From NCBI RefSeq assembly GCF_025263485.1, contig NZ_CP079863.1, forward strand, positions 1,240,001 to 1,304,000: DNA of 64,000 nt. Direction: 5' to 3'. The notes under the pieces are model-generated. The model made no database searches. It had not been told where the DNA came from and saw only the letters and a program-made list of their open reading frames with translations. How positions within the stretch are numbered: position 1 is the first letter of the stretch; every line of letters begins with the position of its first letter. Shown piece after piece: positions 49,498 to 59,188 of the stretch. This DNA comes from Mycobacterium sp. SMC-2. GTDB taxonomy: Bacteria > Actinomycetota > Actinomycetes > Mycobacteriales > Mycobacteriaceae. The position numbers and the translations under genes are program-made.

Positions 49498-49751
49498 GGA
49501 TGAGCCGGCGCCGACACGAGTCGGGATCAAACGGCCCTTGGCACAAGTCCGTCGCTGTCCGACGTTTAGGATCGCCACGTGAGCGCGGCAAGCAAAGATG
49601 CGTCCAGCTACGCGCGCGGTCCTTCAGTGGTCAACCGAGGCGCTAGTGCGGGTCGGCAGCTCGAGTCACCGGGTGATGCCGCAAACCGTTGCAGCGCTGC
49701 AAGATACGGCGCTTTGCAAGTAGAACCACAGTAAGCAGGCGGGAGCAAGTC

Positions 49752-51050
49752 ATGCCGGCAATCGTCCTCATCGGCGCCCAGTGGGGCGACGAGGGCAAAG
49801 GTAAGGCGACTGACCTGCTCGGCGGTCGCGTGCAGTGGGTGGTGCGCTATCAGGGCGGCAACAACGCCGGGCACACCGTCGTCCTGCCCAGCGGCGAGAA
49901 CTTCGCGCTGCACCTCATCCCCTCCGGCGTGCTGACCCCCGGCGTCACCAACGTCATCGGCAACGGCGTGGTGGTCGACCCGGGCGTGCTGCTCGACGAG
50001 CTGAAAGGCCTCGAAGACCGCGGCGTGGACACCACCAAGCTCTTGATCTCCGCCGACGCGCACCTGCTGTTGCCCTACCACGTCGCCATCGACAAGGTCA
50101 CCGAGCGCTACATGGGTAACAAGAAGATCGGCACCACCGGCCGCGGGATCGGGCCGTGCTACCAGGACAAGATCGCCCGCCAGGGGATCCGGGTCGCCGA
50201 CGTGCTCGATCCCGAACAGCTGACCCACAAGGTCGAGGCCGCGCTGGAACTGAAGAACCAGATCCTGGTCAAGATCTACAACCGCAAGGCGCTGGACCCG
50301 CACCAGGTCGTCGACGCTCTCCTGGAACAGGCGGAGGGGTTCCGGCACCGCATCCGCGACACCCGGCATCTGCTCAACGCCGCGCTCGAGACCGGCGAGA
50401 CGGTGCTGCTGGAGGGCTCGCAGGGCACCCTGCTCGACGTCGACCACGGCACGTATCCCTATGTGACGTCGTCGAATCCGACCGCCGGCGGCGCGGCCGT
50501 CGGGTCCGGCATCGGCCCCACCCGCATCACCACCGTGCTCGGGATCCTCAAGGCCTACACCACCCGGGTGGGCTCGGGGCCGTTCCCCACCGAGCTGTTC
50601 GACGAGAACGGCGAATACCTGTCGAAGACGGGCGGCGAGTTCGGCGTGACGACCGGCCGGCGGCGCCGCTGTGGCTGGTTCGACGCCGTGATCGCCCGCT
50701 ACGCCACGCGGGTCAATGGCATCACCGACTATTTCCTGACCAAGCTCGATGTGCTCTCCGGCCTGGAGACGGTCCCGATCTGCGTCGGTTATCGCGTCGA
50801 CGGCGAGCGCAGCAACGACATGCCGATGACGCAAAGCGACCTCGCCCGGGCCGAACCGATCTACGAGGAACTGCCGGGCTGGTGGGAGGACATCTCCGGT
50901 GCGCGCGAATTCGACGACCTGCCCGCCAAGGCGCGCGACTACGTGTTGCGGCTGGAAGAGCTTGCCGGGGCGCATGTTTCGTGCATCGGCGTCGGCCCGG
51001 GGCGGGAACAGACGATCGTGCGGCGCGACGTCCTGGCGGCCCGCCCGTGA
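49752..51050 (+). CDS. purA: Adenylosuccinate synthetase
   Basis: A 432-residue enzyme that converts IMP, aspartate and GTP to adenylosuccinate. The start is [21 protein letters not shown], with GGAGCAAGTC before it. The GTP-binding loop GDEGKGK and [40 protein letters not shown] are the family signatures. Stop overlaps the next start (GTGA). Corresponds to Rv0357c, and lies within the inverted block. Confidence 0.98.
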   Translation: MPAIVLIGAQWGDEGKGKATDLLGGRVQWVVRYQGGNNAGHTVVLPSGENFALHLIPSGVLTPGVTNVIGNGVVVDPGVLLDELKGLEDRGVDTTKLLISADAHLLLPYHVAIDKVTERYMGNKKIGTTGRGIGPCYQDKIARQGIRVADVLDPEQLTHKVEAALELKNQILVKIYNRKALDPHQVVDALLEQAEGFRHRIRDTRHLLNAALETGETVLLEGSQGTLLDVDHGTYPYVTSSNPTAGGAAVGSGIGPTRITTVLGILKAYTTRVGSGPFPTELFDENGEYLSKTGGEFGVTTGRRRRCGWFDAVIARYATRVNGITDYFLTKLDVLSGLETVPICVGYRVDGERSNDMPMTQSDLARAEPIYEELPGWWEDISGAREFDDLPAKARDYVLRLEELAGAHVSCIGVGPGREQTIVRRDVLAARP

Positions 51051-51685
51051 CGGAGCCGGACCCGAAGGAACTCGACCCCGAATACGAACACCACGGCGGC
51101 TTTCCCGAATACGGCCCCGCCAGCCCGGGCCCGGGGTTCGGCCGCTTCGTCGCGGCCATGCGCCGGTTGCAGGACCTCGCCGTGTCCGCCGATCCCGGTG
51201 ACGACGTCTGGGACGACGCCGCCGACCGCGCCACGGCGCTGGCCGACCTGCTGGGCCCGTTCCAGGCCGACGAGGGCGAGGCGCCGGCCGGGCGGACGCC
51301 CGACCTGCCCGGCATGGGCAGCCTGCTGCTGCCACCCTGGACGTTGACGCGCTACGCGCCGGACGGCGTCGAGATGACCGGCTACTTCACCCGGTTTCAC
51401 GTCGGTGGAAACCACGCCGTGCACGGGGGCGTGCTGCCGCTGGTGTTCGACCACGTGTTCGGCATGGTCTCGCACGCCGCGGGGCGGCCGATCAGCCGGA
51501 CCGCCTTCCTGCACGTGGACTACCGCAAGGTCACACCGATCGATGCGCCGCTGGGGGTGCGCGGCCGGGTCACGAGCACCGAAGGCCGCAAGGCGTTCGT
51601 GGCCGCCGAACTCGTCGACGGTGACGACACGGTGCTGGCCGAGGCCAACGGGCTGATGGTGCGGCTGCTTCCCGGTCAGCCGTGA
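51047..51685 (+). CDS. PaaI-type hotdog-fold thioesterase
   Basis: A 212-residue protein. A Glu/Asp/Pro-rich N-terminus of about 75 residues precedes a hotdog domain. The core [22 protein letters not shown] carries the catalytic-type Asp/His, then [21 protein letters not shown]. It should hydrolyse an acyl-CoA. GTG start overlaps purA. Corresponds to Rv0356c. The right breakpoint of the inversion relative to M. tuberculosis falls just after it. Confidence 0.85.
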   Translation: MTEPDPKELDPEYEHHGGFPEYGPASPGPGFGRFVAAMRRLQDLAVSADPGDDVWDDAADRATALADLLGPFQADEGEAPAGRTPDLPGMGSLLLPPWTLTRYAPDGVEMTGYFTRFHVGGNHAVHGGVLPLVFDHVFGMVSHAAGRPISRTAFLHVDYRKVTPIDAPLGVRGRVTSTEGRKAFVAAELVDGDDTVLAEANGLMVRLLPGQP

Positions 51686-51714
51686 GGCCCGCGCAGCGGA
51701 CCTATCCTTGAGCG

Positions 51715-52929
51715 GTGACCGACGGCGCCGAGGGACCAGACGACAAGACGAGCGTGCTCGCCGTCCCGCCGCCGGCGGAGGTGGCCGATGTCCGGCCGCG
51801 GGTGGCGCTGCTGGGTTCCGGTGAGCTCGCCCGGGAACTGGCGATCGCCCTGGGCCGCCTCGGCGCGCGGGTGATCGCGGTCGACGAGCGCGCGGACGCG
51901 CCCGCGCACGGGGTGGCCGAGCAGTCGCTGGTGGTCTCGATCGCCGACGCCGACGAGCTGACGAAGGCGATCCGCGGGCTGCGGCCGGACTTCGTGGTGA
52001 CCACCACCGACGCCGTCGCGACCCAGGCCCTCGAGAGACTCGAGAGCGCCCAGCTGGTGCCCAGCGCGCGAGCCGTCCGGCTCACCGCCGACCGGGAGGG
52101 CCTGCGCCGGCTGGCCGCCGACGAATTGGGGCTGCCCACCGCGCCGTTCTGGTTCGTCGGCTCGATCGGCGAGCTCGAGGCGGTGGGCGCCCACGCCGGC
52201 TACCCGCTGCTGGTCAAGCCGGTGCTGGCGGCCGGGGGGCGGGGGCGGTCGGTCGCATCGGGGCCCGGCGACATCGGGGCGGCCTGGCAGCGCGCGACGG
52301 GAGGCCACGGCGGGCAGCACCGGGTGCTGGCCGAGACCGTCGTGGAGGTCGAGTTCTACGTCACCCTGCTGGTGGTCCGCGGCGACGGTCCCCAGGGGCC
52401 GCGGATCGACTTCTGCTCGCCCATCGGCCACCACGAGGGCACCCCCGACGTGCTGGAGTCCTGGCAGCCGCAGCAGCTGAGCCCGGCGGCGCTGGACGCC
52501 GCCAAATCGATCGCCGCCCGGATCGTCAAGGCACTCGGCGGGCGGGGCGTCTTCGGCGTCGAGCTGATGATCAACGGCGACGAGGTGTACTTCGCCGACG
52601 TCACGCCCCACCCCGCCGACAGTGCCTGGGCGACGGTGCGCAGCCAGCGGCTGTCGGCGTTCGAGCTGCAGGCCCGCACCATCCTGGGCCTGTCGGTGGA
52701 CACGATGATGATCTCGCCGGGCGCGGCCCACCGCGTTCAGCGCGCCGACCCCACCGCGCTGGCCGCGGCGCTGGAGGTGCCGGAAAGCGACGTTCGCGTC
52801 GTCGGGCGCGGGTTCCAGGCGCTGGCGACGGCGCCGGAGGTAACGGCGGCGCGCGACCGCGCCCGCGAGGTCGCCAACCGGCTGACCCAACGAGCGCCGG
52901 CACAGGTGAGTGATCCGCCGGTGTCGTGA
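51715..52929 (+). CDS. purT: Formate-dependent GAR transformylase PurT
   Basis: A 404-residue ATP-grasp enzyme that makes formyl-GAR from GAR and formate, an alternative to PurN. It has RVALLGSGELARELAIALGRLG, the ATP-grasp segment PLLVKPVLAAGGRGRSV and the metal-binding end GVELMINGDEVYFADVTPHPAD. GTG start after an AGCG leader, no strong SD. Corresponds to Rv0389. The stop overlaps the rhodanese start (GTGA). Confidence 0.95.
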   Translation: MTDGAEGPDDKTSVLAVPPPAEVADVRPRVALLGSGELARELAIALGRLGARVIAVDERADAPAHGVAEQSLVVSIADADELTKAIRGLRPDFVVTTTDAVATQALERLESAQLVPSARAVRLTADREGLRRLAADELGLPTAPFWFVGSIGELEAVGAHAGYPLLVKPVLAAGGRGRSVASGPGDIGAAWQRATGGHGGQHRVLAETVVEVEFYVTLLVVRGDGPQGPRIDFCSPIGHHEGTPDVLESWQPQQLSPAALDAAKSIAARIVKALGGRGVFGVELMINGDEVYFADVTPHPADSAWATVRSQRLSAFELQARTILGLSVDTMMISPGAAHRVQRADPTALAAALEVPESDVRVVGRGFQALATAPEVTAARDRAREVANRLTQRAPAQVSDPPVS

Positions 52930-53384
52930 CCTCGTTACCATCCGAGGTTATGAGCACAGAGCGAGCAGGCTCCTACGCCGGAGACATCACGCCCCAGCAG
53001 GCATGGAAGCTGCTCAGCGACAACCCTGATGCCGTGCTGGTCGACGTGCGCACCGACGACGAATGGCGGTTCGTCGGGGTGCCCGACCTGTCCAGCCTGG
53101 GCCGCGACGTGGTGTTCATCGAATGGAACACGTCCGACGGCAGGTACAACGCCAACTTCGCCGACGAACTGCGGGCGCGGGTGCCCGAAACCGAAGCCGA
53201 ACGTCCGGTGGTCTTCTTGTGTCGCTCGGGCAACCGCTCCATCGGCGCCGCCGAGGTCGCCACCCGCGTCGGCATCACCCCGGCCTACAACGTACTGGAC
53301 GGGTTCGAGGGCCAGCTGGGCCCCGACGGTCGTCGCGGTGAATCGGGCTGGCGCGCTATCGGATTGCCCTGGAAGCAGCTATGA
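52926..53384 (+). CDS. Rhodanese-domain protein
   Basis: A 152-residue protein. The rhodanese domain carries the catalytic Cys in VVFLCRSGNRSIGAAEVA and VDVRTDDEWRFVGVPD near the start. It should transfer a sulfane sulfur. It is in the operon with purT and metZ, consistent with supplying sulfur to homocysteine synthesis (inference). The GTG at 52926 overlaps purT; ATG 52950 gives 144 residues and is equally possible. Corresponds to Rv0390. Confidence 0.88.
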   Translation: MTSLPSEVMSTERAGSYAGDITPQQAWKLLSDNPDAVLVDVRTDDEWRFVGVPDLSSLGRDVVFIEWNTSDGRYNANFADELRARVPETEAERPVVFLCRSGNRSIGAAEVATRVGITPAYNVLDGFEGQLGPDGRRGESGWRAIGLPWKQL

Positions 53385-54607
53385 CCTCCCCGCCCGGGGA
53401 TTCTGTCCGCACGCCCAAGGCGTTGCCCGACGGCGTCAGCCAGGCCACCATCGGCGTGCGCGGCGGGATCCTGCGGTCCGGCTTCGACGAGACCGCCGAG
53501 GCGATGTTTTTGACGTCCGGCTACGTCTACGAGACGGCGGCCGTCGCGGAGAAGTCGTTCACCGGCGAGCTGGACCACTTCGTGTACTCGCGATACGGCA
53601 ACCCGACGGTGACGATGTTCGAGGAGCGGTTGCGCCTGATCGAGGGCGCGCCCGCGGCGTTCGGCACCGCGAGCGGCATGGCGGCGGTGTTCACCTCGCT
53701 GGGCGCGCTGCTGGCCGCCGGCGACCGGCTGGTCGCATCGCGCAGCCTGTTCGGGTCGTGTTTCGTGGTCTGCAACGAGATCCTGCCGCGCTGGGGCGTC
53801 GAGACCGTCTTCGTCGACGGCGACGACCTGGCGCAGTGGGAGGAGGCGCTGTCCGTCCCCACCGCGGCGGTGTTCTTCGAGACGCCGTCCAACCCGATGC
53901 AGTCGCTGGTGGACATCGCCGCGGTGGTCGAGCTCGCGCACACCGCCGGGGCGAAAGTGGTGTTGGACAACGTCTTTGCCACGCCGCTGCTGCAGCAGGG
54001 CATTCCGCTTGGCGTTGACGTGGTGGTGTACTCGGGCACCAAGCACATCGACGGCCAGGGCCGGGTGCTGGGCGGCGCCATTCTGGGCGACAAGGAGTAC
54101 ATCGACGGTCCGGTGCAGAAGCTGATGCGGCACACCGGCCCGGCGCTGAGCGCGTTCAACGCCTGGGTATTGCTGAAAGGCCTTGAGACGCTGGCGATCC
54201 GGGTCGAACACAGCAATTCCTCGGCGCATCGGATCGCGGAATTCTTGGAGACCCATCCGGCGGTGAGTTGGGTTCGCTACCCGTACCTGCCCTCCCACCC
54301 GCAATACGATCTGGCCAAGCGCCAGATGTCCGGCGGCGGGACGGTGATCACCTTCGCACTCGACTGTTCGGAAGACAAAGCCAAGCAACGGGCGTTCGAG
54401 GTGTTGGACAAGCTGCGGCTGATCGACATCTCCAACAATCTGGGCGACGCCAAATCCCTTGTCACGCATCCGGCAACCACCACCCACCGCGCGATGGGCC
54501 CGGAGGGCCGCGCCGCGATCGGGCTGGGCGACAACGTCGTTCGCATCTCCGTCGGGCTGGAGGGCACCGACGACCTGATCGCCGATATCGACCGGGCGCT
54601 TAGCTAA
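53381..54607 (+). CDS. metZ: O-succinylhomoserine sulfhydrylase
   Basis: A 408-residue PLP enzyme of the Cys/Met metabolism fold. It makes homocysteine from O-succinylhomoserine and sulfide. The PLP Lys is in VVVYSGTKHIDGQGRVLGG; SGMAAVFTSLGAL and VFFETPSNPMQ are other family marks. ATG overlaps the rhodanese stop. Corresponds to Rv0391. The stop overlaps that of the convergent NADH dehydrogenase gene. Confidence 0.95.
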   Translation: MTSPPGDSVRTPKALPDGVSQATIGVRGGILRSGFDETAEAMFLTSGYVYETAAVAEKSFTGELDHFVYSRYGNPTVTMFEERLRLIEGAPAAFGTASGMAAVFTSLGALLAAGDRLVASRSLFGSCFVVCNEILPRWGVETVFVDGDDLAQWEEALSVPTAAVFFETPSNPMQSLVDIAAVVELAHTAGAKVVLDNVFATPLLQQGIPLGVDVVVYSGTKHIDGQGRVLGGAILGDKEYIDGPVQKLMRHTGPALSAFNAWVLLKGLETLAIRVEHSNSSAHRIAEFLETHPAVSWVRYPYLPSHPQYDLAKRQMSGGGTVITFALDCSEDKAKQRAFEVLDKLRLIDISNNLGDAKSLVTHPATTTHRAMGPEGRAAIGLGDNVVRISVGLEGTDDLIADIDRALS

Positions 54608-55983
54608 CCGGCCTGCTTCTCGGCCGCCTCGATGCGTTCGGCCGCGGCCAGCGTCCCCTCCTGCGCTTGCCGCTCCACCCAATCCACCACCGGCCGGGCG
54701 TACATCATCTGGCTGGTGATGGCCATCTGGCCGCGGGTGCGGCCCAGGAATGAGATCCCCCAGGCGAACATGGCGGCGATGCGGTTGCGGTGGCCGATCA
54801 GGTAGTACAGGTGCAGCAGCAGCCACGCCAGCCAGGCGATGAAGCCGCCGAACTCCAGCTTGCCGATCTTGGCGACGGCGCTGTACCGCGAGATCAGCGC
54901 CATGCTGCCCTTGTCGAAGTACTTGAACGGCTTGCGGTTGGCCGGATCGTCGTGGCCCTTGACCGCGCGCTTGATCAGGGTGGTGACGTAGTGCGCCCCC
55001 TGGATCGCGCCCTGGGCCATCCCCGGCACGCCGGGCACGGACATCAGGTCGCCGACGACGAACACGTACGGATGCCCCTTGACGGTGAGGTCGGGTTCGA
55101 CGATCACCCGCCCGGCGCGGTCGGTCTCGGTTCCATCGGATTGCTCGGCGACCACCTTGCCCAGCTCGCTGGCCTGCACGCCCGCGGCCCACACCTTGCA
55201 CGCGCATTCGATGCGGCGCTCGCTACCGTCGGGGTCTTTGACGGTGATGCCCATGTAGTCCACCGACGTCACCATGGCGTTCAACTGCACCTCGACGTCC
55301 ATCTTCTGCAGCCGGCGTTGCGCCTTGAGGCCCAGGTTCTCACCCATCGGCGGCAGCACCGCGGGCGCGGCGTCGAGCAGGATGACCCGGCATTCGCTGG
55401 GCGTGATCGTCCGGAACGCCCCGGCCAGGGTGCGTTCGGCGAGCTGAACGATCTCGCCGGCCAGCTCGACCCCGGTCGGGCCGGCGCCGACCACCACGAA
55501 CGTCAGGCGGCGTTGCCGCTCGGCGGGGTCGGTGGCGACTTCGGCGGCCTCGAACGCGCCGAGGATGCGCGCCCGCAGCTCGAGGGCATCGTCGATGCTT
55601 TTCATGCCGGGCGCGAAGGCGGCGTACTCGTCGTGGCCGAAATAGGACTGCTGCGCGCCCGCGGCCACGATGAGGCTGTCGAAGGGCGTCACCGTCTGCA
55701 TGCCCATCAGGTGCGACGTCACGGTCTTCGCCGTCAGGTCGATCTCGCTGACCTCGCCCCACAGCACCCGGACGTTCTTCTGCCGGCGCAGGATCAGCCG
55801 AGTGGTCGGGGCGATGTCGCCTTCGGACAGGATGCCGGTGGCCACCTGATACAGCAGGGGCTGGAACAGGTGGGTCGTGGTCCTCGAGATCAGGGTGACG
55901 TCGACGTCGGCTCGTTTGAGTGCCTTGGCCGCGTTGAGACCGCCGAATCCGCTTCCGATGATGACGACGCGATGACGCGACAT
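54604..55983 (-). CDS. ndhA: Type II NADH dehydrogenase (NDH-2)
   Basis: A 459-residue membrane-bound flavoprotein that passes electrons from NADH to menaquinone without pumping protons. The FAD motif is VVIIGSGFGGLNAAKAL and the NADH motif is FVVVGAGPTGVELAGEI. The C-terminal anchor is GGFIAWLAWLLLHLYYLIG. Start ATG at 55983 after AGGGG with a six-base gap. Corresponds to Rv0392c by neighbourhood. Confidence 0.95.
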   Translation of the reverse strand: MSRHRVVIIGSGFGGLNAAKALKRADVDVTLISRTTTHLFQPLLYQVATGILSEGDIAPTTRLILRRQKNVRVLWGEVSEIDLTAKTVTSHLMGMQTVTPFDSLIVAAGAQQSYFGHDEYAAFAPGMKSIDDALELRARILGAFEAAEVATDPAERQRRLTFVVVGAGPTGVELAGEIVQLAERTLAGAFRTITPSECRVILLDAAPAVLPPMGENLGLKAQRRLQKMDVEVQLNAMVTSVDYMGITVKDPDGSERRIECACKVWAAGVQASELGKVVAEQSDGTETDRAGRVIVEPDLTVKGHPYVFVVGDLMSVPGVPGMAQGAIQGAHYVTTLIKRAVKGHDDPANRKPFKYFDKGSMALISRYSAVAKIGKLEFGGFIAWLAWLLLHLYYLIGHRNRIAAMFAWGISFLGRTRGQMAITSQMMYARPVVDWVERQAQEGTLAAAERIEAAEKQAG

Positions 55984-56070
55984 ACTTGTCCCCTCTGGTC
56001 CGGCCCGGTGTGTCTGCGGCGCACCTCCACCGTACGACTGCGCCGGGTGCCGCACATTACTCTAAAAGGC

Positions 56071-56727
56071 ATGCTGGGAGCCGCGGGTGCGCGCGCGTGC
56101 GCCGTTGTCACAGTGGTAATGGCCGGTTTCGGCGCCATGCCGGCGGCCCCGGCGCGGCCTTCGGATCCGGGCGTGGTGAATCGTGCGGTTCTCGACCAGG
56201 GGTCGGTGGGCAACATCGTCGGCGCGACCATCGGCTGGTCGGCCACGTCGACGGCGCCGGTGCAGGATTATTGGATCGACGTCCCGGTGTGCAACAACTA
56301 CGCCGATGTCGGGCTGCCGGAGGTGTACACCGATCCCGCCCTGGAGGCGTTCAACAGCGCGGTCATGCAGGAGTCGCCCACCGATGAGACCCACTACGTC
56401 AAGCAGGCGGTCGGTGTGTTCGCCACCGATGATGCGGCGAACGGGGCCTTCCACCGGATCCTGGACCGTACCGGCGGGTGCTCGGGGCAGACCGGAACGA
56501 TGCATATCGACAACGCGACGACGCAGGTCTGGTCGTTCACCAAGGGTGCGATCACGGGCACCGACGCCGCGTGGAGCAAGCAGCAGCCGGGCACCGATCG
56601 TCGCTGCTTCTTCCAAACCCGGTTGCGGGAAAACGTTCTGCTGCAGGCCAAGGTGTGTCAGTCGGGCGACGGCGGTCCCGCGGTGAACGCGGTGGCGACG
56701 GCGATGCAGAACACGCTCGGCCAATAG
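56071..56727 (+). CDS. Secreted PknH-like sensor-domain protein
   Basis: A 218-residue exported protein. It has a short signal (ACAVVTVVMAGFGAMPAAPA). The body resembles the PknH extracellular domain, with four Cys in two pairs (DVPVCNNY, GGCSGQ, RRCFFQ, AKVCQSG). There is no kinase part. ATG at 56071 follows AAAAGG. It lies divergent from the NADH dehydrogenase gene. Function unknown, perhaps a ligand-binding lipoprotein-like domain. Confidence 0.8.
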   Translation: MLGAAGARACAVVTVVMAGFGAMPAAPARPSDPGVVNRAVLDQGSVGNIVGATIGWSATSTAPVQDYWIDVPVCNNYADVGLPEVYTDPALEAFNSAVMQESPTDETHYVKQAVGVFATDDAANGAFHRILDRTGGCSGQTGTMHIDNATTQVWSFTKGAITGTDAAWSKQQPGTDRRCFFQTRLRENVLLQAKVCQSGDGGPAVNAVATAMQNTLGQ

Positions 56728-56759
56728 CTGCTCGCCCCAATTGGGCGTTAATCCCGCCG

Positions 56760-57380
56760 CTAGAACGGCCACCCGTTGGAGATGTATTTGAATTTGCCGT
56801 TGAGCGTGGTGCAGAAGTCGTCGGCGGTGCCGGCGAGCAGGATGTAGTAGGTCTCGCCGCGGCGGCTCTCGTAGGTGTTGGGGGTGCTCCAACCGCTGTT
56901 GCAGAGCGAACTCTGGGTGCCGGCCGTGGCCCGGCGCCAGTTCGTCTTGGCGCAGCTCACCAGGCCCTCGACGTTGGGCGTCGCGCTCTTGGCGGCGACC
57001 ACCATCGCGCCGCCCCATTGCCCGTCGCTGCGCCGATAGGCGCGCGCCCCGAATCCCGCGTTGTTGGTCTGGCATGCCAGCGCCCGGCGCATCAGCGAAA
57101 AGGGCGCGGCCAGCTGCGAATTGGCGCTCCCGGCGGCGGCCGTGATGAATTGCGCCGCGTCCGAGCCGTCCACCTCCTGCACGTTGGGGGCACCGAAGCT
57201 GAACAGCAGTTGCGCGATGCCGGCGTTGCCGCCGCCGCCGATGATCGGGCCGGCGCCGCTCGACGTCATCGGCGGCAGCGCGGGGGTGGGGTCCGCGTCC
57301 GCCGGCGGGATACCGGCGACGGCGGCCAGCGCCAGCGCCGCGAGCATGCCGCGGGGCGCGGTGAGTCTCATGCCTCTCAT
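56760..57380 (-). CDS. Secreted protein of unknown function
   Basis: A 206-residue protein with a signal peptide (MLAALALAAVAGIPPADA). The mature part has a Gly-rich patch (AGPIIGGGGNAGIAQLL) and Cys in LACQTNN, VSCAKTN, SLCNSGW, DFCTTLN, so it is likely disulfide-linked. The ATG at 57380 overlaps the TetR stop by four bases; ATG 57371 is an alternative. No family recognised. It is the last gene of the TetR operon. Confidence 0.75.
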   Translation of the reverse strand: MRGMRLTAPRGMLAALALAAVAGIPPADADPTPALPPMTSSGAGPIIGGGGNAGIAQLLFSFGAPNVQEVDGSDAAQFITAAAGSANSQLAAPFSLMRRALACQTNNAGFGARAYRRSDGQWGGAMVVAAKSATPNVEGLVSCAKTNWRRATAGTQSSLCNSGWSTPNTYESRRGETYYILLAGTADDFCTTLNGKFKYISNGWPF

Positions 57381-58039
57381 TCCAGCACGTGCGCGTAGTC
57401 GGCGCGACGGTCGTCGCGAACCAACGCGTCGAGCACGTGGCGGGTCTGCAGGGCGATGTACTCGTCGATGCTGTACGTCGGCCCGAAGTGCCAGTGCTTG
57501 AGCGCCCAACCGTGCGCGAGCAGCATGATGTCGAACACGGTGAGGTCGACGTCGACGTCGCGGAACACTCCCCGGGCGATGCCGGCTTGGATGACGGCCC
57601 GCAGCGGTGCGGCGGTGGCGATTTCGAGTTCCTTGATCCGCGCCCGATCGGCTGGCGCCAGGGTTCGGCTTTCCCGATAGGTCAGCACCACCCCGTCGAG
57701 GTTCTCGTCCACGATCTGGATGTGGCGGCGGATGCCGGCGGCCAACTGGTCCACCACGTCGTCGCCGGCGGCCTTTATCACCGGCGCCAGCTGATCGCGG
57801 AACACGTCGAGTATCCGCACGATCGTGGCGAGCAGCAGGTCCTCCTTGCCGCCGAAGTAGGTGTAGATGAGGCCGACGCTGACCTTCGCCTCGGCGGCCA
57901 GGTCCTGCATCGACATCTGGTGGAAGCCGTGCCTGCCCATGACCTTGACCGCGGCGTCGAGCACCTGGCGGCGCCGGGAGCTGGCCCGGGCCGCGCGGAC
58001 GGCCTCCCGGACGGGCAGCTCGCCGTAGTCGACGGTCAT
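57377..58039 (-). CDS. TetR-family regulator
   Basis: A 220-residue TetR protein. The HTH reads VLDAAVKVMGRHGFHQMSMQDLAAEAKVSVGLIYTYF. The C-terminal ligand domain follows. The start overlaps the stop of the acyl-CoA dehydrogenase gene by one base, so it is part of the SDR-dehydrogenase operon and probably regulates it in response to an acyl-CoA or acid. Confidence 0.92.
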   Translation of the reverse strand: MTVDYGELPVREAVRAARASSRRRQVLDAAVKVMGRHGFHQMSMQDLAAEAKVSVGLIYTYFGGKEDLLLATIVRILDVFRDQLAPVIKAAGDDVVDQLAAGIRRHIQIVDENLDGVVLTYRESRTLAPADRARIKELEIATAAPLRAVIQAGIARGVFRDVDVDLTVFDIMLLAHGWALKHWHFGPTYSIDEYIALQTRHVLDALVRDDRRADYAHVLE

Positions 58040-59187
58040 CAGATGCCCAGGTCCTTGGCGACGATCGTCTTCATGATCTCGTTGGTCCCGCCGTAGATGG
58101 TCTGGATGCGGGCGTCGACGAACGCGCGCGCCACGGCATATTCGCGCATGTAGCCGTAGCCGCCGTGCAGTTGCAGGCAGCGGTCGGCCGTCCGCACCTG
58201 CAGGTCGGTGGTCCACCATTTCAGCCGCGCGGCCCGCGCGGCCGTCAGCTCGCCGGTGAGGTGCTGGGCCAGGCAGTCGTCGAGATAGGTTCGGGCGACG
58301 TCGATTTCGGTCGCCACCTCGGCGAGCACGAATTGGCTGTGCTGGAAGTTGCCGATCGGCGTTCCGAACGCCGTGCGGCCGCGCACGTACTCCAGCGTCT
58401 CGGCCAGGATGGCTTCGGCGGCGGCCACCGCCCCCACCCCCAGCGCGAGCCGCTCCTGCGGCAGGTTCTGCATCAGCTGGTAGAAGCCGCTGCCCTCTTC
58501 TCCGAGCAGATTGGCTACCGGGACCCGCATGTCGGTAAAGGCGAGCTCGCTGGTGTCCTGCGCGTGCAGGCCGATCTTCTCCAGGTTGCGGCCGCGGGAG
58601 AAGCCCGGGGTGTCCGCGTCGACCACCAGAAGCGAAAGCCCTTTGTGCCGGTCGGGTGACGTTCGCACCGCGACGACGAACAGGTCGCCGCATTGGCCGT
58701 TGGAGATGAACGTCTTGGCGCCGTTGACGACGTAGTGGTCGCCGTCCCGGACCGCCGCGGTGCGGATTCCGGCCAGGTCGCTGCCGGTGGCAGGTTCGGT
58801 CATGGCGATGCCGAGCACCGTCTCGCCGGTCACCACGCCGGGCAGCCAGCGTTGTTGTTGGTCGGGAGTGGTCAGGTCGGTGAGATAGGGCAGCACCACG
58901 TCGTTTTGCAGCGTGAACGCGATGGTCTCGGCCGCCGCCCCGGCTCGTTGCAGTTCGTCGATGACGATCGCGTTGTAGCGGAAGTCGTTGACCCCGGGGC
59001 CGCCGAGGTGTTCGGGGACCGAAAAGCCCAGCAGCCCAAGTTTTCCCGCTTCGATGAACAGCGAGCGGTCCCACTGGCCCCGCGTTTCGGCCCGCTCGTG
59101 CGCCGGGGCTACCACCCGCTGCACGAAATCGCGCACCAGTTGCCGGAATTGGTGATGCTCGGGCGTGTACTCCAGCCGCGCGGCCAT
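58039..59187 (-). CDS. Acyl-CoA dehydrogenase family enzyme
   Basis: A 382-residue flavoenzyme. Signatures are IAMTEPATGSDLAGIRT and the C-terminal CLQLHGGYGYMREYAVARAFVDARIQTIYGGTNEI, with the Glu-region base expected in the IYGGTNE segment. ATG at 59187 was preferred because an earlier start would overlap the upstream gene. It follows the first dehydrogenase with a one-base gap. Substrate unknown. Confidence 0.93.
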   Translation of the reverse strand: MAARLEYTPEHHQFRQLVRDFVQRVVAPAHERAETRGQWDRSLFIEAGKLGLLGFSVPEHLGGPGVNDFRYNAIVIDELQRAGAAAETIAFTLQNDVVLPYLTDLTTPDQQQRWLPGVVTGETVLGIAMTEPATGSDLAGIRTAAVRDGDHYVVNGAKTFISNGQCGDLFVVAVRTSPDRHKGLSLLVVDADTPGFSRGRNLEKIGLHAQDTSELAFTDMRVPVANLLGEEGSGFYQLMQNLPQERLALGVGAVAAAEAILAETLEYVRGRTAFGTPIGNFQHSQFVLAEVATEIDVARTYLDDCLAQHLTGELTAARAARLKWWTTDLQVRTADRCLQLHGGYGYMREYAVARAFVDARIQTIYGGTNEIMKTIVAKDLGI

Positions 59188-59188
59188 G